Of a stretch of 64,000 bases of DNA, positions 1-10,789 are shown piece by piece. Each line of letters begins with the position of its first letter. The stretch's first letter is position 1. A program made the position numbers and the translations under genes. The stretch comes from Anaplasma ovis str. Haibei (GTDB taxonomy: Bacteria > Pseudomonadota > Alphaproteobacteria > Rickettsiales > Anaplasmataceae): the NCBI RefSeq assembly GCF_002214625.1, contig NZ_CP015994.1, positions 1,054,001-1,118,000 of the forward strand. The letters are read 5' to 3'. The notes beneath the pieces are model-generated. The model saw only the letters and a list, made by a program, of their open reading frames with translations, was not told where the DNA came from and did no database searches.

Positions 1-1257
1 AATAAGCGTAGCGCCCCTCAGCGGGCGCCCCATTTTACCATCTTCAATCATGTAGCTTTCCGAAGCCGAAAACACAAACTGGCCCGAGGTAATGTCGACT
101 TGTCCGCCACCAAAATCAGCAGCATATATTCCACGTTTTACACTTGAAACTATCTCATCAGGGGCGTAGCTACCGGGCAGCATGTATGTGTTTGTCATGC
201 GCGGCATTACAACACTTTTGTAGTTTTCTCTTCTACCATTGCCAGTGGAGGACGCATCCATAAGCTTGGAGTTCATGTTGTCATGCATGTATGACACGAG
301 AACCCCATTTTCTATTAGCACGTTGTAACGAGATGCGGTGCCTTCATCATCTATGCTTATAGACCCTCTACGGCCCTCCATCGCCCCATTATCAACAACC
401 GTGATGCCTTCTGCGGCTACTCTGGTTCCCATGGCGTCAGAAAAGGCAGAGATCTTCTTACGATTAAAATCACTCTCCAAGCCATGACCTACAGCTTCAT
501 GCAATAGCACCCCGGGGAACCCTGGCCCAAGTACTACGGTTATCTCCCCCGCGGGAGCGGCCACTGCCTCCATGTTTACCATAGATTGGCGCAGGGCCTC
601 ATCTGCGACTTTCTTCCACTGAGCCTCACTAACAAATTCTGAGCATAATGCCCTGCCCCCATGGCCCGACCTACCGTATTCTTTTCTACCACCTTTCTCT
701 AGAAGTACGTATACGTCAAGTCTGACCAACGGCCTTACATCACCAACTTCGCTGCCGTCTTTCTTCACAATGCGTACTATTTGCCACTGAGTGCTAATTG
801 CAACCTTGACCTGGGTTACGTGTGTATTGGCGCTGCGCAAATATGCGTCTATGGCCTGTAGCACGGCTACTTTGTTTGTGAATGGTACTTCGCTTACAGG
901 GTTTGTCTGAGGATACAGTTGTGCACCAGACCCGCACAAACTCACCACATGTGCTCCCCCCTTGCTACCTGCATTTTTAACTAGGGAGGCGGCTTTACGT
1001 ATCTCATGTTCGTTTATTTCAGAAGAGCACACAATGGTAGTGCTTTCTCCACAGAAAGAACGAAGGCCGAAACCCTTGCGAAAGCTAAAATCGGCGTTCT
1101 TTACCACACCGTTTTCCAGGCTGAGAGACTCTGAATTGCAAAATTCTAGGAACAGTTCCCCCCCATCAGAGCGGTGCAATGCATCTCTAACGAGCCCGCC
1201 TAGCTTCTCCCTATCTACTTGAGCGAAGAACACCCTCTCCGCATCGAAAACTTCCAT
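1..1257 (-). CDS. tldD: TldD-family metalloprotease, C-terminus beyond window
   Basis: TldD partners with PmbA/TldE in a cytoplasmic zinc protease that degrades unfolded or modified peptides. The reverse frame is open from an ATG at 1257 (MEVFDAERVFF) to the window edge, about 419 codons, so roughly the last 60 residues of a family usually near 470-480 aa are missing. The metal-binding HExxxH motif is visible as HEAVGHGLE around residue 250 (about 480-510), and the conserved C-terminal GGGQVD followed by SGQF lies near position 100. It is transcribed away from the neighbouring tRNA-Leu. The family assignment is firm; the choice of TldD over PmbA rests on the intact HExxxH, which PmbA lacks. 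Confidence 0.93.
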   Translation of the reverse strand, partial: MEVFDAERVFFAQVDREKLGGLVRDALHRSDGGELFLEFCNSESLSLENGVVKNADFSFRKGFGLRSFCGESTTIVCSSEINEHEIRKAASLVKNAGSKGGAHVVSLCGSGAQLYPQTNPVSEVPFTNKVAVLQAIDAYLRSANTHVTQVKVAISTQWQIVRIVKKDGSEVGDVRPLVRLDVYVLLEKGGRKEYGRSGHGGRALCSEFVSEAQWKKVADEALRQSMVNMEAVAAPAGEITVVLGPGFPGVLLHEAVGHGLESDFNRKKISAFSDAMGTRVAAEGITVVDNGAMEGRRGSISIDDEGTASRYNVLIENGVLVSYMHDNMNSKLMDASSTGNGRRENYKSVVMPRMTNTYMLPGSYAPDEIVSSVKRGIYAADFGGGQVDITSGQFVFSASESYMIEDGKMGRPLRGATLI

Positions 1258-1367
1258 TCCGGCTCTTTTGTCTGTATAAACTGTAACAATATACTTTGCG
1301 GTCTTGAATAATCAATCTAATTCGGGAGTGCACAGCCTCCTTGGTGAGTAGCTTCCGGTGGTATAAA

Positions 1368-1451
1368 GTCCGAATGGCGGAATTGGTAGACGCGCTAGCT
1401 TCAGGTGCTAGTGGCCTTACGGTCGTGGAAGTTCGAGTCTTCTTTCGGGCA
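1368..1451 (+). tRNA. tRNA-Leu (anticodon CAG)
   Basis: Full cloverleaf with the long variable arm of a class II tRNA. The acceptor stem GTCCGAA pairs with TTCGGGC with one G-T wobble. The anticodon stem CTAGC/GCTAG encloses loop TTCAGGT, giving anticodon CAG. The T arm contains TTCGAGT, and the discriminator base is A at 1451. CCA is not encoded. It reads CUG codons. Confidence 0.95.
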
Positions 1452-1870
1452 CTCTTGTTTCACAAACAGTTGCTCGCACACTGCGGGTGGTTGGCGTTTA
1501 TTCTGTTTCAACACGCTTTCGTGCCATGCATACCTCAATGCCACTCCACGTAATAAAAATTCAGTTCTCTGGTCCACAACCGTAGCAGTTACTCGCCGCT
1601 CGCCGCACACGCAATATTGAGTTTGCAGCACTTTATACGCAGTAATAGCCCTGCTTGATGCACTTGCCGCTCTGCGGTCTTCGGACAACTAGTGGCGCTT
1701 ATAGGCCACACAATCGGGTGAACACGGAATATAATTCGCGCTCTAAACTTCGCCACAGATGCGGACTATACAATGGTGAATGCAATCTTGGTTTACAAAG
1801 CGCATTATGTGTTGTATTGTCCCATCAGTGGCCTCTACTGGGGGCTCCGTATAAGATTCCTGAAGTAGAT
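1452..1870. other. 419-base gap with no supported gene
   Basis: Sequence between tRNA-Leu and the large unknown gene. The frame of that gene stays open upstream to about 1655, but the extra residues look like random coding (Cys/Arg rich, no recognisable motif), so this is treated as a leader/promoter region. Short reading frames on both strands have no recognisable features. No hairpin terminator or riboswitch was recognised. Confidence 0.5.
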
Positions 1871-4540
1871 ATGTACAAGCTCAACGCGAAGTCGTGGTTT
1901 CGCCGCGATTACGCTTCTAACTTTACTGGGGACCCTAGCACCGCAGCCTCAGTGCAAGGATCTACCAATCCTGTGTTGGACCTCAATCAAGCTGCCGCGC
2001 CAGATGCTGGGTCCAGAAATGCGTTGGTGGTAACCAAAATCAACGCAGTGAACCGCATACCGGTTGTGTCGTCCATATTGGAGTTTCTATCATCGCCGCA
2101 GGCACATGAGGCTTTTGCTCCGCAACGCAGGGAAGCAAGCAGTCAACAGGCGCACACGCAACAGCCAGTTACCCCGTATGCGCGCGTCATCACAGGTTCT
2201 TTCACAGATGTTAATGGGGACGTACAGGGGGTTGTAACCTTTGCCGTAGCAGCAACGCAGGAAGAAGATTTGCACCAGTTCTTCTGTCGCGCCGCCTATG
2301 CACTGTGCAACTTCTGCAATATGTACATTCTATCTGTGCTTGCATCTCATACACTCTGCAAAGTACGTGCATATGAAAGCCCGGAAGAGGCCAAGAGCAA
2401 GCTCGGCATTTCATTGAAACTTTGCACTCAGGCATACAACTGCGAAACGCGCAACTTGGACCACCACATTTTGTACAAGATAGCCCGACATGTGCACAGG
2501 TTCTTTTTCATTCCTGGTAACGCCATACTGCACGAGATTTTGGCTCTTTCCTTACAAGAACCGGCCGGGGTACACACAATCGTGCTGCGTGCAGAAATTC
2601 CCGACAGTATGCTGACAGCAGAACATCTGAAATTTGTGCGCAGCAATGTGCAGGCGCTACGCACAATGCTGCAGGCAAGCCAAGCGTTGCAGCTGTACCG
2701 CTACTTGCTGGCCACCAATACCGGTGATGAGCATCAGCAGGTCGAATCTGACCTCCAAATGCAGCAATTTGTATCACGCACTCCATACAATTTGGGAGCT
2801 ATATGCGCACTTACTCGCAGTTCATCACAGTCTTGGTCACTCAACGGTGCGGGAAATCCTACACTTATGGGGTACATTTTTGTCTACGGGAAAAACGCAC
2901 CAAGTCTCAATAGCTGTGCGTTTCCTATTACCGAAAAAGTAACTCGTGCCCGCAATGTGGCGCTGCACAGAATACGTGGAGATCTCCTGTACGTGCAGGA
3001 ACTACCTGATATATTTCCCTACCACTTTGCAATCGATAATAGCATCCAAGTAGATGCCGGGCTTGTGTCACGCTTTGCCGCACTGGGGCTGCATTGCCAG
3101 GAGCCTGGTGCCATCGGTAGGTGTGTGTCGCTCTCTGTGGTGAAAAATGACCCAAACTCTGAACCGTCAGTCGAGCACTTGGCTAAATTTATCAATTTAA
3201 TGTCTTCATGCAGGCGGCTATGCAACAAGAGGTTTGCAGCAGTGTTAGCAGTAAACTTTCAGGTAAAACGAGACTCTAGCGCCCAATCACAGCATTCCGG
3301 CGAGCCTAGGTGGGTGCTGCTGGAATCCACATTAAACGAGCAGCCTCTGGCCCTCACTGCCACCAAGCAAGTTGAGGAAGAGCTGCAATTCATATTCAGC
3401 AGCGCAACCGGGCAGTCCCCACTTATGTGTACTTTGGGAAGCTTCTTGCCAGCAGTACGTAGCACAGGTGCAGCACTCAACACGCTTGTGGAGTGCGTTA
3501 TGTTTATCAGAGAAAGAGAGCGCACGGTTCAGCAAATTGCGGCAGCAGGTGTTGTAGCTCCAGTCAATCAGGAACCCGAGTACGCGCTGAACGTTGGTGC
3601 AGCCGACTTCACATCTTACATTGCTGAGGAATGCACAGCAGCCTACACATCTCAGCCATGTGATATGCAGGACGGCTACATAGCATCTAACCACGTACGT
3701 GGGCGAAGCATGTCATTAAGCAAGATGCGCTCAGAGCCCGCATTGTTTCCGGTAGCAACCCTGACTGAAAAAAGCCGCAGCGTAACGGATTTAGCACAAG
3801 AAGGCGGAATCCACCATCAAACACAGCAAAACGCTACACGCCTTGGTCTGCACACTGCACAACCTAGAATGGGCCACATACCCGACCACGCGCGCGGCGG
3901 CACGCGGTCAATGCAAGAGGCTGAACCGGTGCCACCTACAGTTTGTCAGCAGGAAGCCATTGGGGGCTCAGATGGCATATTGGCAAGGATCGCGTCCATA
4001 ATCAGACGTGTTATCAGCGCGCTAACACCAAAACGCGAAACACCATCTGAAGATTCAGCAGAAGGGGCATCAGCTCTTGACGGGCATGAAGCTCAGCTAC
4101 CGGAACTGGATGTTCAGTGGTTGGAAGAGCAGATTGTTGGAATAGATAGAAGCGGCGTGGAATATTTTGTTCACCAGCCACCACAAACACCAGCAAGAAT
4201 GCTCCACGGCAGGGGCAAAAATTCGTCCATGCACGTCCCCACGTGCGGCGCATTTTCATCGTTTCTGGCGAGCAGATTTTGTAAAGTACTTATAGCATTC
4301 ACACTTGCAGTAGCGCTCATTGCTGCTATATACGTAGGAACAATCAGACGCATCTACGCAACAACGACATATTTGGTAAGTTGTGACATCGCAATGGCAG
4401 TCGGTTTACCGTGCACACTGGTTCTTGCATTGCTATGCTCCTTAACTGCAGAGTTCTTGCTTGATAAAAGGCAGGAGAATATGCTGCAAGAATCTTACGC
4501 AACTCCGGCTGTACAGGCTATGCTTGGGGCAGAGAGGTAG
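1871..4540 (+). CDS. Large Anaplasma-type unknown protein with C-terminal membrane hairpin
   Basis: Not recognised as any named family. From the ATG at 1871 (MYKLNAKSWF) the product is 889 aa; the frame is open back to 1655, so an N-terminal extension of up to 72 residues is possible. The N-terminal two thirds is a mixed soluble region with scattered Cys residues. Residues about 600-790 are low-complexity, polar and Ser/Gln/His rich, suggesting disorder. Two hydrophobic segments follow at about 803-825 and 841-864, separated by a short loop, then a short polar tail. That topology places the bulk of the protein on one face of a membrane. No signal peptide is seen. It lies upstream of pdhB with a 103-base gap and may be transcribed independently. 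A surface or secreted role is only a guess. Confidence 0.75.
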   Translation: MYKLNAKSWFRRDYASNFTGDPSTAASVQGSTNPVLDLNQAAAPDAGSRNALVVTKINAVNRIPVVSSILEFLSSPQAHEAFAPQRREASSQQAHTQQPVTPYARVITGSFTDVNGDVQGVVTFAVAATQEEDLHQFFCRAAYALCNFCNMYILSVLASHTLCKVRAYESPEEAKSKLGISLKLCTQAYNCETRNLDHHILYKIARHVHRFFFIPGNAILHEILALSLQEPAGVHTIVLRAEIPDSMLTAEHLKFVRSNVQALRTMLQASQALQLYRYLLATNTGDEHQQVESDLQMQQFVSRTPYNLGAICALTRSSSQSWSLNGAGNPTLMGYIFVYGKNAPSLNSCAFPITEKVTRARNVALHRIRGDLLYVQELPDIFPYHFAIDNSIQVDAGLVSRFAALGLHCQEPGAIGRCVSLSVVKNDPNSEPSVEHLAKFINLMSSCRRLCNKRFAAVLAVNFQVKRDSSAQSQHSGEPRWVLLESTLNEQPLALTATKQVEEELQFIFSSATGQSPLMCTLGSFLPAVRSTGAALNTLVECVMFIRERERTVQQIAAAGVVAPVNQEPEYALNVGAADFTSYIAEECTAAYTSQPCDMQDGYIASNHVRGRSMSLSKMRSEPALFPVATLTEKSRSVTDLAQEGGIHHQTQQNATRLGLHTAQPRMGHIPDHARGGTRSMQEAEPVPPTVCQQEAIGGSDGILARIASIIRRVISALTPKRETPSEDSAEGASALDGHEAQLPELDVQWLEEQIVGIDRSGVEYFVHQPPQTPARMLHGRGKNSSMHVPTCGAFSSFLASRFCKVLIAFTLAVALIAAIYVGTIRRIYATTTYLVSCDIAMAVGLPCTLVLALLCSLTAEFLLDKRQENMLQESYATPAVQAMLGAER

Positions 4541-4643
4541 GGCAGCACACGCGCTCATTAACCCGCAGTGTGTTCGTCGAATCTGTTTGCACTGCTTCTT
4601 CTTTTGAAATAAGATGAGGCCGAAAGCACACCTCCGAGGGCGT

Positions 4644-5639
4644 ATGGCACTAATCACAGTCAGAGAAGCGTTACGTCAGGCGATGGAAGAGGAAATGGAG
4701 CGCGATCCCGATGTACTTCTGATTGGGGAAGAAGTTGGGGAGTACCAGGGTGCGTATAAGGTGAGCCAGGGGTTGCTAGAGCGGTTTGGTCCCGGCAGAG
4801 TTGTCGATACACCCATCAGCGAGCACGCGTTCACTGGTCTTGCAGTGGGGGCTGCATTTCGGGGCTTAAAACCGATTGTAGAGTTTATGAGCTTTAACTT
4901 CTCCATGCAGGCAATAGACCAAATAGTAAACTCGGCGGCCAAGACGAATTACATGTCTGGTGGGCAATTGGGTTGCCCTATTGTGTTTCGTGGCCCCAAC
5001 GGTGCCGCCGCCGGGGTGGCAGCCCAGCATTCGCAGTGCTATGCGTCGTGGTATGCGCACGTCCCTGGCATTAAGGTGGTCGCCCCATACTTCGCTGCTG
5101 ACTGCAAAGGCATGCTGAAGTCTGCTATTAGAGACCCAAATCCCGTAATATTTTTGGAGAATGAGATCGCATACGGGCACCAGCATAACATTTCAGAAGA
5201 GGAGCAAAGCGCGGACTATTTGGTGGAAATAGGTAAAGCCGCGGTGGTGCGTGAAGGATCAGATTTGACCGTCCTGGCATTTTCTCTACAGCTACAGTAC
5301 GCGCTGGAGGCGGCGGATGTGTTGATGGATGATGGAATAAGTGCGGAAGTTATCGATTTACGCACAATACGGCCTTTAGACCACGAAACTATTTTACAGT
5401 CAGTACGCAAAACAAACAGATTAGTGACTGTGGAGGAGGGATGGCTGTTCTCTGGTGTTGGTGCCGAAATCGCCGCATTCGTGACAGAATTTGCTTTTGA
5501 TGACCTCGATGCTCCGGTAGTCCGGGTTGCAGGCAAAGAGGTGCCGTTGCCATACGCGGCTAACCTGGAATCTTTGGCACTCCCTCAAGTGGGTGACATA
5601 GTCAGCGCGGCACATGAAGTTTGCTACCGCAAGGTGTAG
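4644..5639 (+). CDS. pdhB: Pyruvate dehydrogenase E1 component, beta subunit
   Basis: The beta subunit of the alpha2beta2 thiamine-diphosphate E1 enzyme, which feeds pyruvate into acetyl-CoA. Residues 1-15 ([15 protein letters not shown]) and [18 protein letters not shown] match the transketolase-like pyrimidine-binding domain. The C-terminal transketolase domain carries TVEEGW and [12 protein letters not shown], typical of PdhB. The ATG at 4644 gives 331 aa, the usual size; an upstream in-frame ATG at 4614 would add ten residues outside the conserved start. No pdhA is adjacent, so the complex is encoded at dispersed loci. Confidence 0.96.
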   Translation: MALITVREALRQAMEEEMERDPDVLLIGEEVGEYQGAYKVSQGLLERFGPGRVVDTPISEHAFTGLAVGAAFRGLKPIVEFMSFNFSMQAIDQIVNSAAKTNYMSGGQLGCPIVFRGPNGAAAGVAAQHSQCYASWYAHVPGIKVVAPYFAADCKGMLKSAIRDPNPVIFLENEIAYGHQHNISEEEQSADYLVEIGKAAVVREGSDLTVLAFSLQLQYALEAADVLMDDGISAEVIDLRTIRPLDHETILQSVRKTNRLVTVEEGWLFSGVGAEIAAFVTEFAFDDLDAPVVRVAGKEVPLPYAANLESLALPQVGDIVSAAHEVCYRKV

Positions 5640-5665
5640 TTGGTTTGTTTAGCCCACAAAAATGC

Positions 5666-5704
5666 GCATTGTATTGCACAAGCGGCTGTCGCGTAATACA
5701 ATGC
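5666..5704. terminator. 10-bp inverted repeat between pdhB and hemJ
   Basis: GCATTGTATT (5666-5675) is perfectly complemented by AATACAATGC (5695-5704) around a 19-base loop that can itself pair partly (GCG/CGC). It begins 27 bases after the pdhB stop and ends 28 bases before the hemJ start. No strong T-run follows, so it could end pdhB transcription, stabilise a 3' end, or act as an operator for hemJ. Confidence 0.5.
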
Positions 5705-5731
5705 TTAAATTACTAACTATTAAGTAAAGCT

Positions 5732-6178
5732 GTGCTTTCGTGGGTTTGCGCGTACCACCGCTGGGTTGAGGCATTTCATGTTATTTCGGTGATCTCCTGG
5801 ATGGTAGGCATGCTGTATTTGCCTAGATTATATGTATACCACTCAAAAGTTAGCTACGGATCAGAAAGTGACGCCATGCTTTCTCTCATGGAACGCAGGC
5901 TGTTGTTATACATCATGAACCCGGCAATGTTGGCAACTTTGGTAACGGGCATATTGTTGGCGGTTGCTGAAGGATATTACGTTTTTCTATGGTTCAAAGT
6001 TAAGTTCATGCTTGTCCTTGCCATGCTCACAATTCACGCTCTGCTGGCACAGCATGGCAAGAACCTTAGTAGAAATGAGTGCAAACGTTCTTCACTCTAC
6101 TTCAGAATACTCAACGAAGCTGTGACTGCGCTCATGGTTGCAATAGTGATTATGGTTATGGTACAGCCCTTCATGTGA
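5732..6178 (+). CDS. hemJ: Protoporphyrinogen IX oxidase, HemJ type
   Basis: HemJ is the membrane enzyme that oxidises protoporphyrinogen IX to protoporphyrin IX in bacteria lacking HemG and HemY. The 148-aa product has the family pattern: an N-terminal helix with AFHVISVISWM and LPRLYVYH, a second helix preceded by NPAML, a Trp-Phe-Lys segment (WFKVKF), and a fourth helix at the C-terminus. Length and four-helix topology fit. The start is GTG at 5732; no upstream ATG is in frame. hemE lies in the same window, consistent with autonomous heme synthesis. Confidence 0.9.
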   Translation: MLSWVCAYHRWVEAFHVISVISWMVGMLYLPRLYVYHSKVSYGSESDAMLSLMERRLLLYIMNPAMLATLVTGILLAVAEGYYVFLWFKVKFMLVLAMLTIHALLAQHGKNLSRNECKRSSLYFRILNEAVTALMVAIVIMVMVQPFM

Positions 6179-6371
6179 CGGCACATGCTGCTTTGGAGCC
6201 TGAGTTGCTATTGCCCTACACAGGTGCATTCGCGTGTGGCGCTGCTATCGCGCAAGCTTGCGAGCAAGGGCTGTTGGGAGAAGGCTAGAGGTCAGATCTC
6301 GCGCCCATACACAGGTTTCTTGACCAACACAAATTTAGGCATATAGACGAAACTGTTGACTTTTTGGCGAT

Positions 6372-6983
6372 ATGCAGCTTAGAATCCGGGCATTGTACGC
6401 TCTTTATAGGTGCAAGAAGGTGGCCGCAGTAGTTACCCCTACACTTGACGCGGGGTTTACCGCGTGTGATTTTCAACTAAAATCCACCGATGGGGCCTAT
6501 TATAGCCTGGATAACTTTCACAATAGTAACGCACTTTTGGTAATGTTCATATGCAACCACTGCCCGTATGTGAAGGCTGTGATAAAGCACCTTGTGCACG
6601 AGGTAAAGTTGCTTATGACGGATTTTGGTGTCGGAGCGGTGGCTATTATGCCCAATGACACAGGCGCGTACCCGGAAGATTCTTACGATAAAATGGTGGC
6701 TCTGGCTCAGAGCCTCGCCTTTCCATTCCCGTACGTTATAGATGAGGATCAATCTGTTGCAAGAAGTTATGGTGCGGTCTGCACGCCTGACTTCTTTTGT
6801 TTCAATAGGGAAATGAAGTTATGCTACAGAGGCAGGTTTGATGACCCTAACAAAGACTGGGAGCTTAGCCCCAATGATAAGAGCGAACTGTTTGAGGCAG
6901 TGCGGTTCATCGCGGAAACTGGCAAAGTGCCGGATGATCAGGTGCCTAGTATCGGTTGCTCGATAAAGTGGCGTTCTGGTTGA
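6372..6983 (+). CDS. Thioredoxin-fold peroxiredoxin-like (AhpC/TSA) protein
   Basis: A 203-aa protein with a thioredoxin-like fold. FQLKSTDGAYYSLDNF is the typical AhpC/TSA entry strand and loop. The redox-site segment MFICNHCPYVK contains a CxxC (CNHC) rather than the classical TxxC of peroxiredoxins, placing it in the PRX-like subgroup. A cis-proline region follows (CTPDFFCFNREMKL). No signal peptide or lipobox is clear, so it is probably cytoplasmic. The stop is 12 bases before the favoured antiporter start, suggesting co-transcription. Substrate unknown; antioxidant or thiol-transfer function is inferred from the family. Confidence 0.85.
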   Translation: MQLRIRALYALYRCKKVAAVVTPTLDAGFTACDFQLKSTDGAYYSLDNFHNSNALLVMFICNHCPYVKAVIKHLVHEVKLLMTDFGVGAVAIMPNDTGAYPEDSYDKMVALAQSLAFPFPYVIDEDQSVARSYGAVCTPDFFCFNREMKLCYRGRFDDPNKDWELSPNDKSELFEAVRFIAETGKVPDDQVPSIGCSIKWRSG

Positions 6984-6995
6984 GTGTATTGCGCT

Positions 6996-8690
6996 ATGAG
7001 TCACGCCAGCTACCTGTTGGATGTTGTCTTACTGCTCTCCGCGGCAGTGGTCGTGGTGGTTGTATTTGGTAAGTTACGCATCAGTCCAGTGTTGGGGTAC
7101 TTCGTTGCAGGTGCTGCGATTGGGCAGCACGGGTTGCAGCTTGTAGAGTCATCCGCAATAATAAGCAGCTTGGGTGAGTTCGGCGTAGTCTTTCTGTTGT
7201 TCCTCATTGGCATTGAGTTGACATTCGAAAGGCTTGCGGCCATGAGGCTGCACGTGTTTGGGTTCGGTACAATGCAGGTCATTGTAACGGCGGCCCTTAT
7301 TTGGTGCATTGCCAGAGCCTTTGGTGTGGATTATGAGAGCTCTGTGGTTATAGGCGGAGCCTTGGCCCTGTCTTCAACCGCAATTGTCTTGCAGGTGTTG
7401 CAAGAAAAAGGGCAGCAGTCGACTCAGGTAGGCCGGCTATCCGTCGCCATTTTGCTATTGCAGGATTTTGCGGTTGTGCCCCTCATAGTACTCCTTCCAC
7501 TTTTAGCTGGGGAGTCTGATAGTCTGGTAATGTCGCTTATACACGCATTACTCAAAGCTGTGGCGGCGCTTGCATTAATTTTTATATCGGGAAGGCTGCT
7601 ATTGCGCCCACTGTTTGGCACAATAGCAGCAATGAGAAGCAACGAGGCATTCATCGCAACCACGCTCTTGGTAGTGTTGGGAGCTGCGTTTGTTACAGAG
7701 AATTTTAACCTCTCCATGGCACTTGGGGCGTTCGTGGCTGGGCTCCTGGTCGCAGAAACTGAATACAGGTACGACGTAGAGCAGGTGGTGCTACCGTTTA
7801 AAAAGCTGCTTATGGGGCTGTTCTTTATGGTAGTGGGTATGTCCATGGATACGGAGCTGTTAATAAACAAGCTACCCGTCATACTCGCGTTATCGGTTGC
7901 GCTCATCCTACTAAAGGCGATTGTGATCTGTACGTTGTGTAGGTTCTTTAGGTTCCAGCTTTCCGTAGGCGTGCACGCCGGGTTGCTACTGTGCCAAGGG
8001 GGAGAGTTTGCCTTCATTCTGTTCGGCCTGGCAGCGGAAAAGGGCGTCTTGTCGCACAACTTGGCGCAGGCACTTATGGTAACAACAACAGTCACCATGG
8101 CGTTCACGCCGTTGCTAGCGGCGCTTGGGCATTGGATGTCTGGATTACTTACTAAGAAGAATAAGATTACCTTTTCATCGCAAGAGTTGGTGCTCGATAC
8201 CAGAGACCTTGACCAACATGTGATAGTTGTCGGGTTCGGTAGAGTGGGCCGGATAGTTGCTAAGGTGTTGACTGCGGAACACGTGAATTACATTGCGTCT
8301 GACATCCAGCCAGTTGTGGTCACTGAGGGTAGAAAGGAGGGGTTCCCCGTGTATTTGGGTGATCTGACAAAGCTTGAGACCTTGACATCCATGGGAATTG
8401 CACGCGCCAAGGCGATCATCATTGCGATCAACAACAGCGTAACCACAAAGAAGATAATATCCCTGGTGGCAAATAACTTCCGTGACACAATAGTGGTGGT
8501 GCGCATTCCTGACCTAACAAACGCGGAGGCCTACAGAAAGCTTGGAGCCCATTATCTAATTCCGGAAACGTACGAAACTGGCCTGCAGCTAGGTGGCGTG
8601 GCCTTGAGTATCAGTGGGTTTAGCGAAGACGCGATCGCATCATTGCAAGATGCTCTTAGAGCCGAGGACTACGGGCACATAGAGGGGTAG
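6996..8690 (+). CDS. CPA2-family cation:proton antiporter with TrkA-N domain (KefB/KefC-like)
   Basis: A membrane antiporter of the monovalent cation:proton antiporter-2 family. About twelve hydrophobic helices occupy residues 1-385, including [16 protein letters not shown] and the conserved [15 protein letters not shown] cytoplasmic TrkA-N Rossmann domain follows from about residue 405 ([16 protein letters not shown], glycine-rich NAD-binding loop). The ATG at 6996 gives 564 aa; a GTG at 6984 is also in frame. KefB/KefC act as ligand-gated K+ efflux systems, but ion and ligand cannot be read from sequence. Confidence 0.88.
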   Translation: MSHASYLLDVVLLLSAAVVVVVVFGKLRISPVLGYFVAGAAIGQHGLQLVESSAIISSLGEFGVVFLLFLIGIELTFERLAAMRLHVFGFGTMQVIVTAALIWCIARAFGVDYESSVVIGGALALSSTAIVLQVLQEKGQQSTQVGRLSVAILLLQDFAVVPLIVLLPLLAGESDSLVMSLIHALLKAVAALALIFISGRLLLRPLFGTIAAMRSNEAFIATTLLVVLGAAFVTENFNLSMALGAFVAGLLVAETEYRYDVEQVVLPFKKLLMGLFFMVVGMSMDTELLINKLPVILALSVALILLKAIVICTLCRFFRFQLSVGVHAGLLLCQGGEFAFILFGLAAEKGVLSHNLAQALMVTTTVTMAFTPLLAALGHWMSGLLTKKNKITFSSQELVLDTRDLDQHVIVVGFGRVGRIVAKVLTAEHVNYIASDIQPVVVTEGRKEGFPVYLGDLTKLETLTSMGIARAKAIIIAINNSVTTKKIISLVANNFRDTIVVVRIPDLTNAEAYRKLGAHYLIPETYETGLQLGGVALSISGFSEDAIASLQDALRAEDYGHIEG

Positions 8691-8902
8691 CAACCCGGAA
8701 GTGGGTCAAAAAAAGGCGCACTGGTACCCGTAGCAATGTGCGATGTACGCCGTTGCACCCATGGAATGCAACATTCGGATCTACGCAAGCATTGCGCGTA
8801 CTGTTCATCAACGGTGCTATTGCAATTTCGTGTGCATTGTTATACACTCGGCACGTTGTTCCTGCGTCTTATGTGCATAGCGTGTCTGTAGAAGCTCGGA
8901 GC

Positions 8903-10054
8903 GTGCCTGGCCATTTGTGTGACCCGGTGTCGCTAGCCTGTAGGCTGATGTCTTTTCCCAGCATCACTCCTGATAAAAGCGGTGCCATACCGTTTTTAGC
9001 CGGACTGCTCTCAGATTTGGGGTTCAGTTGCAAAGTTATGTCTTTCGGAGACGGCAATGTGGAAGTGCAGAACCTCTACGCACAATATGGAGATGGTCGC
9101 CCTAATCTGTGCTTTGCTGGCCACACTGACGTAGTGCCACCAGGGGGCGCCTGGCGCTTTGACCCATTCTCCCCGCAAGTGGAAGGCGGCATTTTGTATG
9201 GAAGGGGTGCAGCAGATATGAAGGCCGCAATCTGCGCGTACATTTCTGCAATTGCGCGGTTGGATTCAGTGCCTGGATGTCTGAGCTTGCTCATTACGGG
9301 TGATGAAGAGGGGCGCTGGCGCGAGTATGGCACTAAGTCCGTTTTAGGCTGGATGAAGGCCAACGATATCAACATAGACTATTGCGTGTTGGGGGAGCCC
9401 AGTAGCAAGGAGCGCTTGGGAGATTGTATAAGCGTAGGGCGCAGGGGTTCTGTGAATTTTGCGCTGTTATGTCGTGGCGTGCAAGGACATGTTGCATATC
9501 CGGAGCTGGCTCACAACCCTATAGATGACATATTGTGCATACTACGCAAAATAAAGGACACTCCCCTAGATAGCGGCACTGAGCACTTTCAGCCCTCGAA
9601 CTTAGAGATAACAAGTGTGGACGTTGGAAACAGCGTAGAGAACGTAATACCAGCATCCGCTACTGCAGCATTTAACATAAGGTTTAATGACCTACACACC
9701 GCAGAATCCTTGTACCAAAACATAGACGCAGTATGTGCCTCGGTAACAAACAATTACACGCTCTCCTACAGGAGTTTTGGCACTGCATTTGTCAATAAGC
9801 CCTGCAGCATCACAGCAGCTTTGTGTGCAGTTGTGAAGGAGGTAACCGGGCTTGATGCAGAGCTGATTACGTGGGGAGGTACGTCCGATGCCTGCTTTAT
9901 TAGTGATCACTGCCCAGTAGTTGAGCTGGGGTTGCCCAGCGGTACTGCCCATAAAGTGGATGAATGCGCCTCGGTAGCGGATATACTAGCGCTCACGGAA
10001 ATATATCAGAGATTCATCAATCGGTTTTTTGTTGTTGCTCAAAGCTGTAGTTAG
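8903..10054 (+). CDS. dapE: Succinyl-diaminopimelate desuccinylase
   Basis: A dinuclear zinc M20 peptidase-fold enzyme that removes succinate from N-succinyl-LL-diaminopimelate. Metal ligands are visible in [11 protein letters not shown] (His, Asp), GRGAADMKA (Asp), TGDEEG (catalytic Glu plus ligand), LGEPSS and the late TAHKVDE (His). The frame is open from 8738, but the first ~55 residues do not resemble DapE. The GTG at 8903 puts the start just ahead of [17 protein letters not shown] and gives 383 aa, the normal size; GTG 8873 is an alternative. Its end overlaps comF by 26 bases. With dapD and dapF here it supports a retained succinylase DAP pathway. Confidence 0.92.
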   Translation: MPGHLCDPVSLACRLMSFPSITPDKSGAIPFLAGLLSDLGFSCKVMSFGDGNVEVQNLYAQYGDGRPNLCFAGHTDVVPPGGAWRFDPFSPQVEGGILYGRGAADMKAAICAYISAIARLDSVPGCLSLLITGDEEGRWREYGTKSVLGWMKANDINIDYCVLGEPSSKERLGDCISVGRRGSVNFALLCRGVQGHVAYPELAHNPIDDILCILRKIKDTPLDSGTEHFQPSNLEITSVDVGNSVENVIPASATAAFNIRFNDLHTAESLYQNIDAVCASVTNNYTLSYRSFGTAFVNKPCSITAALCAVVKEVTGLDAELITWGGTSDACFISDHCPVVELGLPSGTAHKVDECASVADILALTEIYQRFINRFFVVAQSCS

Positions 10055-10742
10055 CAGGGCTTGCGAGGCGCTGTTCCCCAACATATGCGCTAATTGCTGC
10101 TCCGCAACGCAGCGGGGGAAGGTTGTGTGTGATGTCTGTGAGCGAACGATTAGGTTTTTGTGGGAAGACTTTTGCGTTGTGTGCGGAGCCGTAGCGCAAC
10201 GGCATACTAACACATGTGCTGAGTGTGTGGCCAAGCCTACACATATATCTGCCGTCAGCTCCGCGTTTGCGTACGATGAGTGTAGTAAAAACATGGTGTT
10301 ACGACTCAAATTTTGTGACGATCTGTTTCACGTTAGAGCATACGCAAATTGGATGTGCGAGAGAGGCGGGGCAGTGCTGGAAGGCGTAGATTTTTTGGTG
10401 CCAGTACCTATGCATAGAATGCGTTTAACGCGCAGAAAATACAACCAAGCATCGTTGCTGGCCCAGGCTGTAGGAAAACTGTGCAAAGTTCCTGCGGAAG
10501 TCCTGTTACTCAAAAAGTCAAAAAATACGCCACCCCAGCACGGTTTAGCTGCAGTGATCAGGAAGAAAAATGTTTGTGGATCTTTTTCCGTTACTGACAC
10601 AGAGAAAGTACGGGGCAAAGTCGTCACACTCGTAGATGACGTCATAACTACTGGGGCCACCATTACGGCATGTGCGAGCGTTTTGGCAAATGCAGGTGCA
10701 CGTGAGATCCGTGCCCTGACGCTCTGCAGAGCCCTACAATAG
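10029..10742 (+). CDS. comF: ComF/GntX-family phosphoribosyltransferase-like protein
   Basis: A 237-aa protein with an N-terminal Cys-rich segment, apparently a double zinc ribbon (CANC, CDVC, CVVC, CAEC), followed by a phosphoribosyltransferase domain. [20 protein letters not shown] is the ComF signature, and [18 protein letters not shown] is the PRPP-binding loop. The gene begins inside the last 26 bases of dapE in another frame, implying translational coupling. ComF assists DNA uptake in competent bacteria; in an obligate intracellular organism its role is uncertain. Confidence 0.9.
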   Translation: MLLLKAVVSRACEALFPNICANCCSATQRGKVVCDVCERTIRFLWEDFCVVCGAVAQRHTNTCAECVAKPTHISAVSSAFAYDECSKNMVLRLKFCDDLFHVRAYANWMCERGGAVLEGVDFLVPVPMHRMRLTRRKYNQASLLAQAVGKLCKVPAEVLLLKKSKNTPPQHGLAAVIRKKNVCGSFSVTDTEKVRGKVVTLVDDVITTGATITACASVLANAGAREIRALTLCRALQ

Positions 10743-10789
10743 CCGCAACTGCCGCCTACGCACCGACACTAGCACCAAGTTATGGAGGG

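Noticed and set aside
6251-6262. CGCAAGCTTGCG perfect palindrome after hemJ
   Set aside because: Too short and without a T-run; chance palindrome cannot be excluded and no clear function fits.
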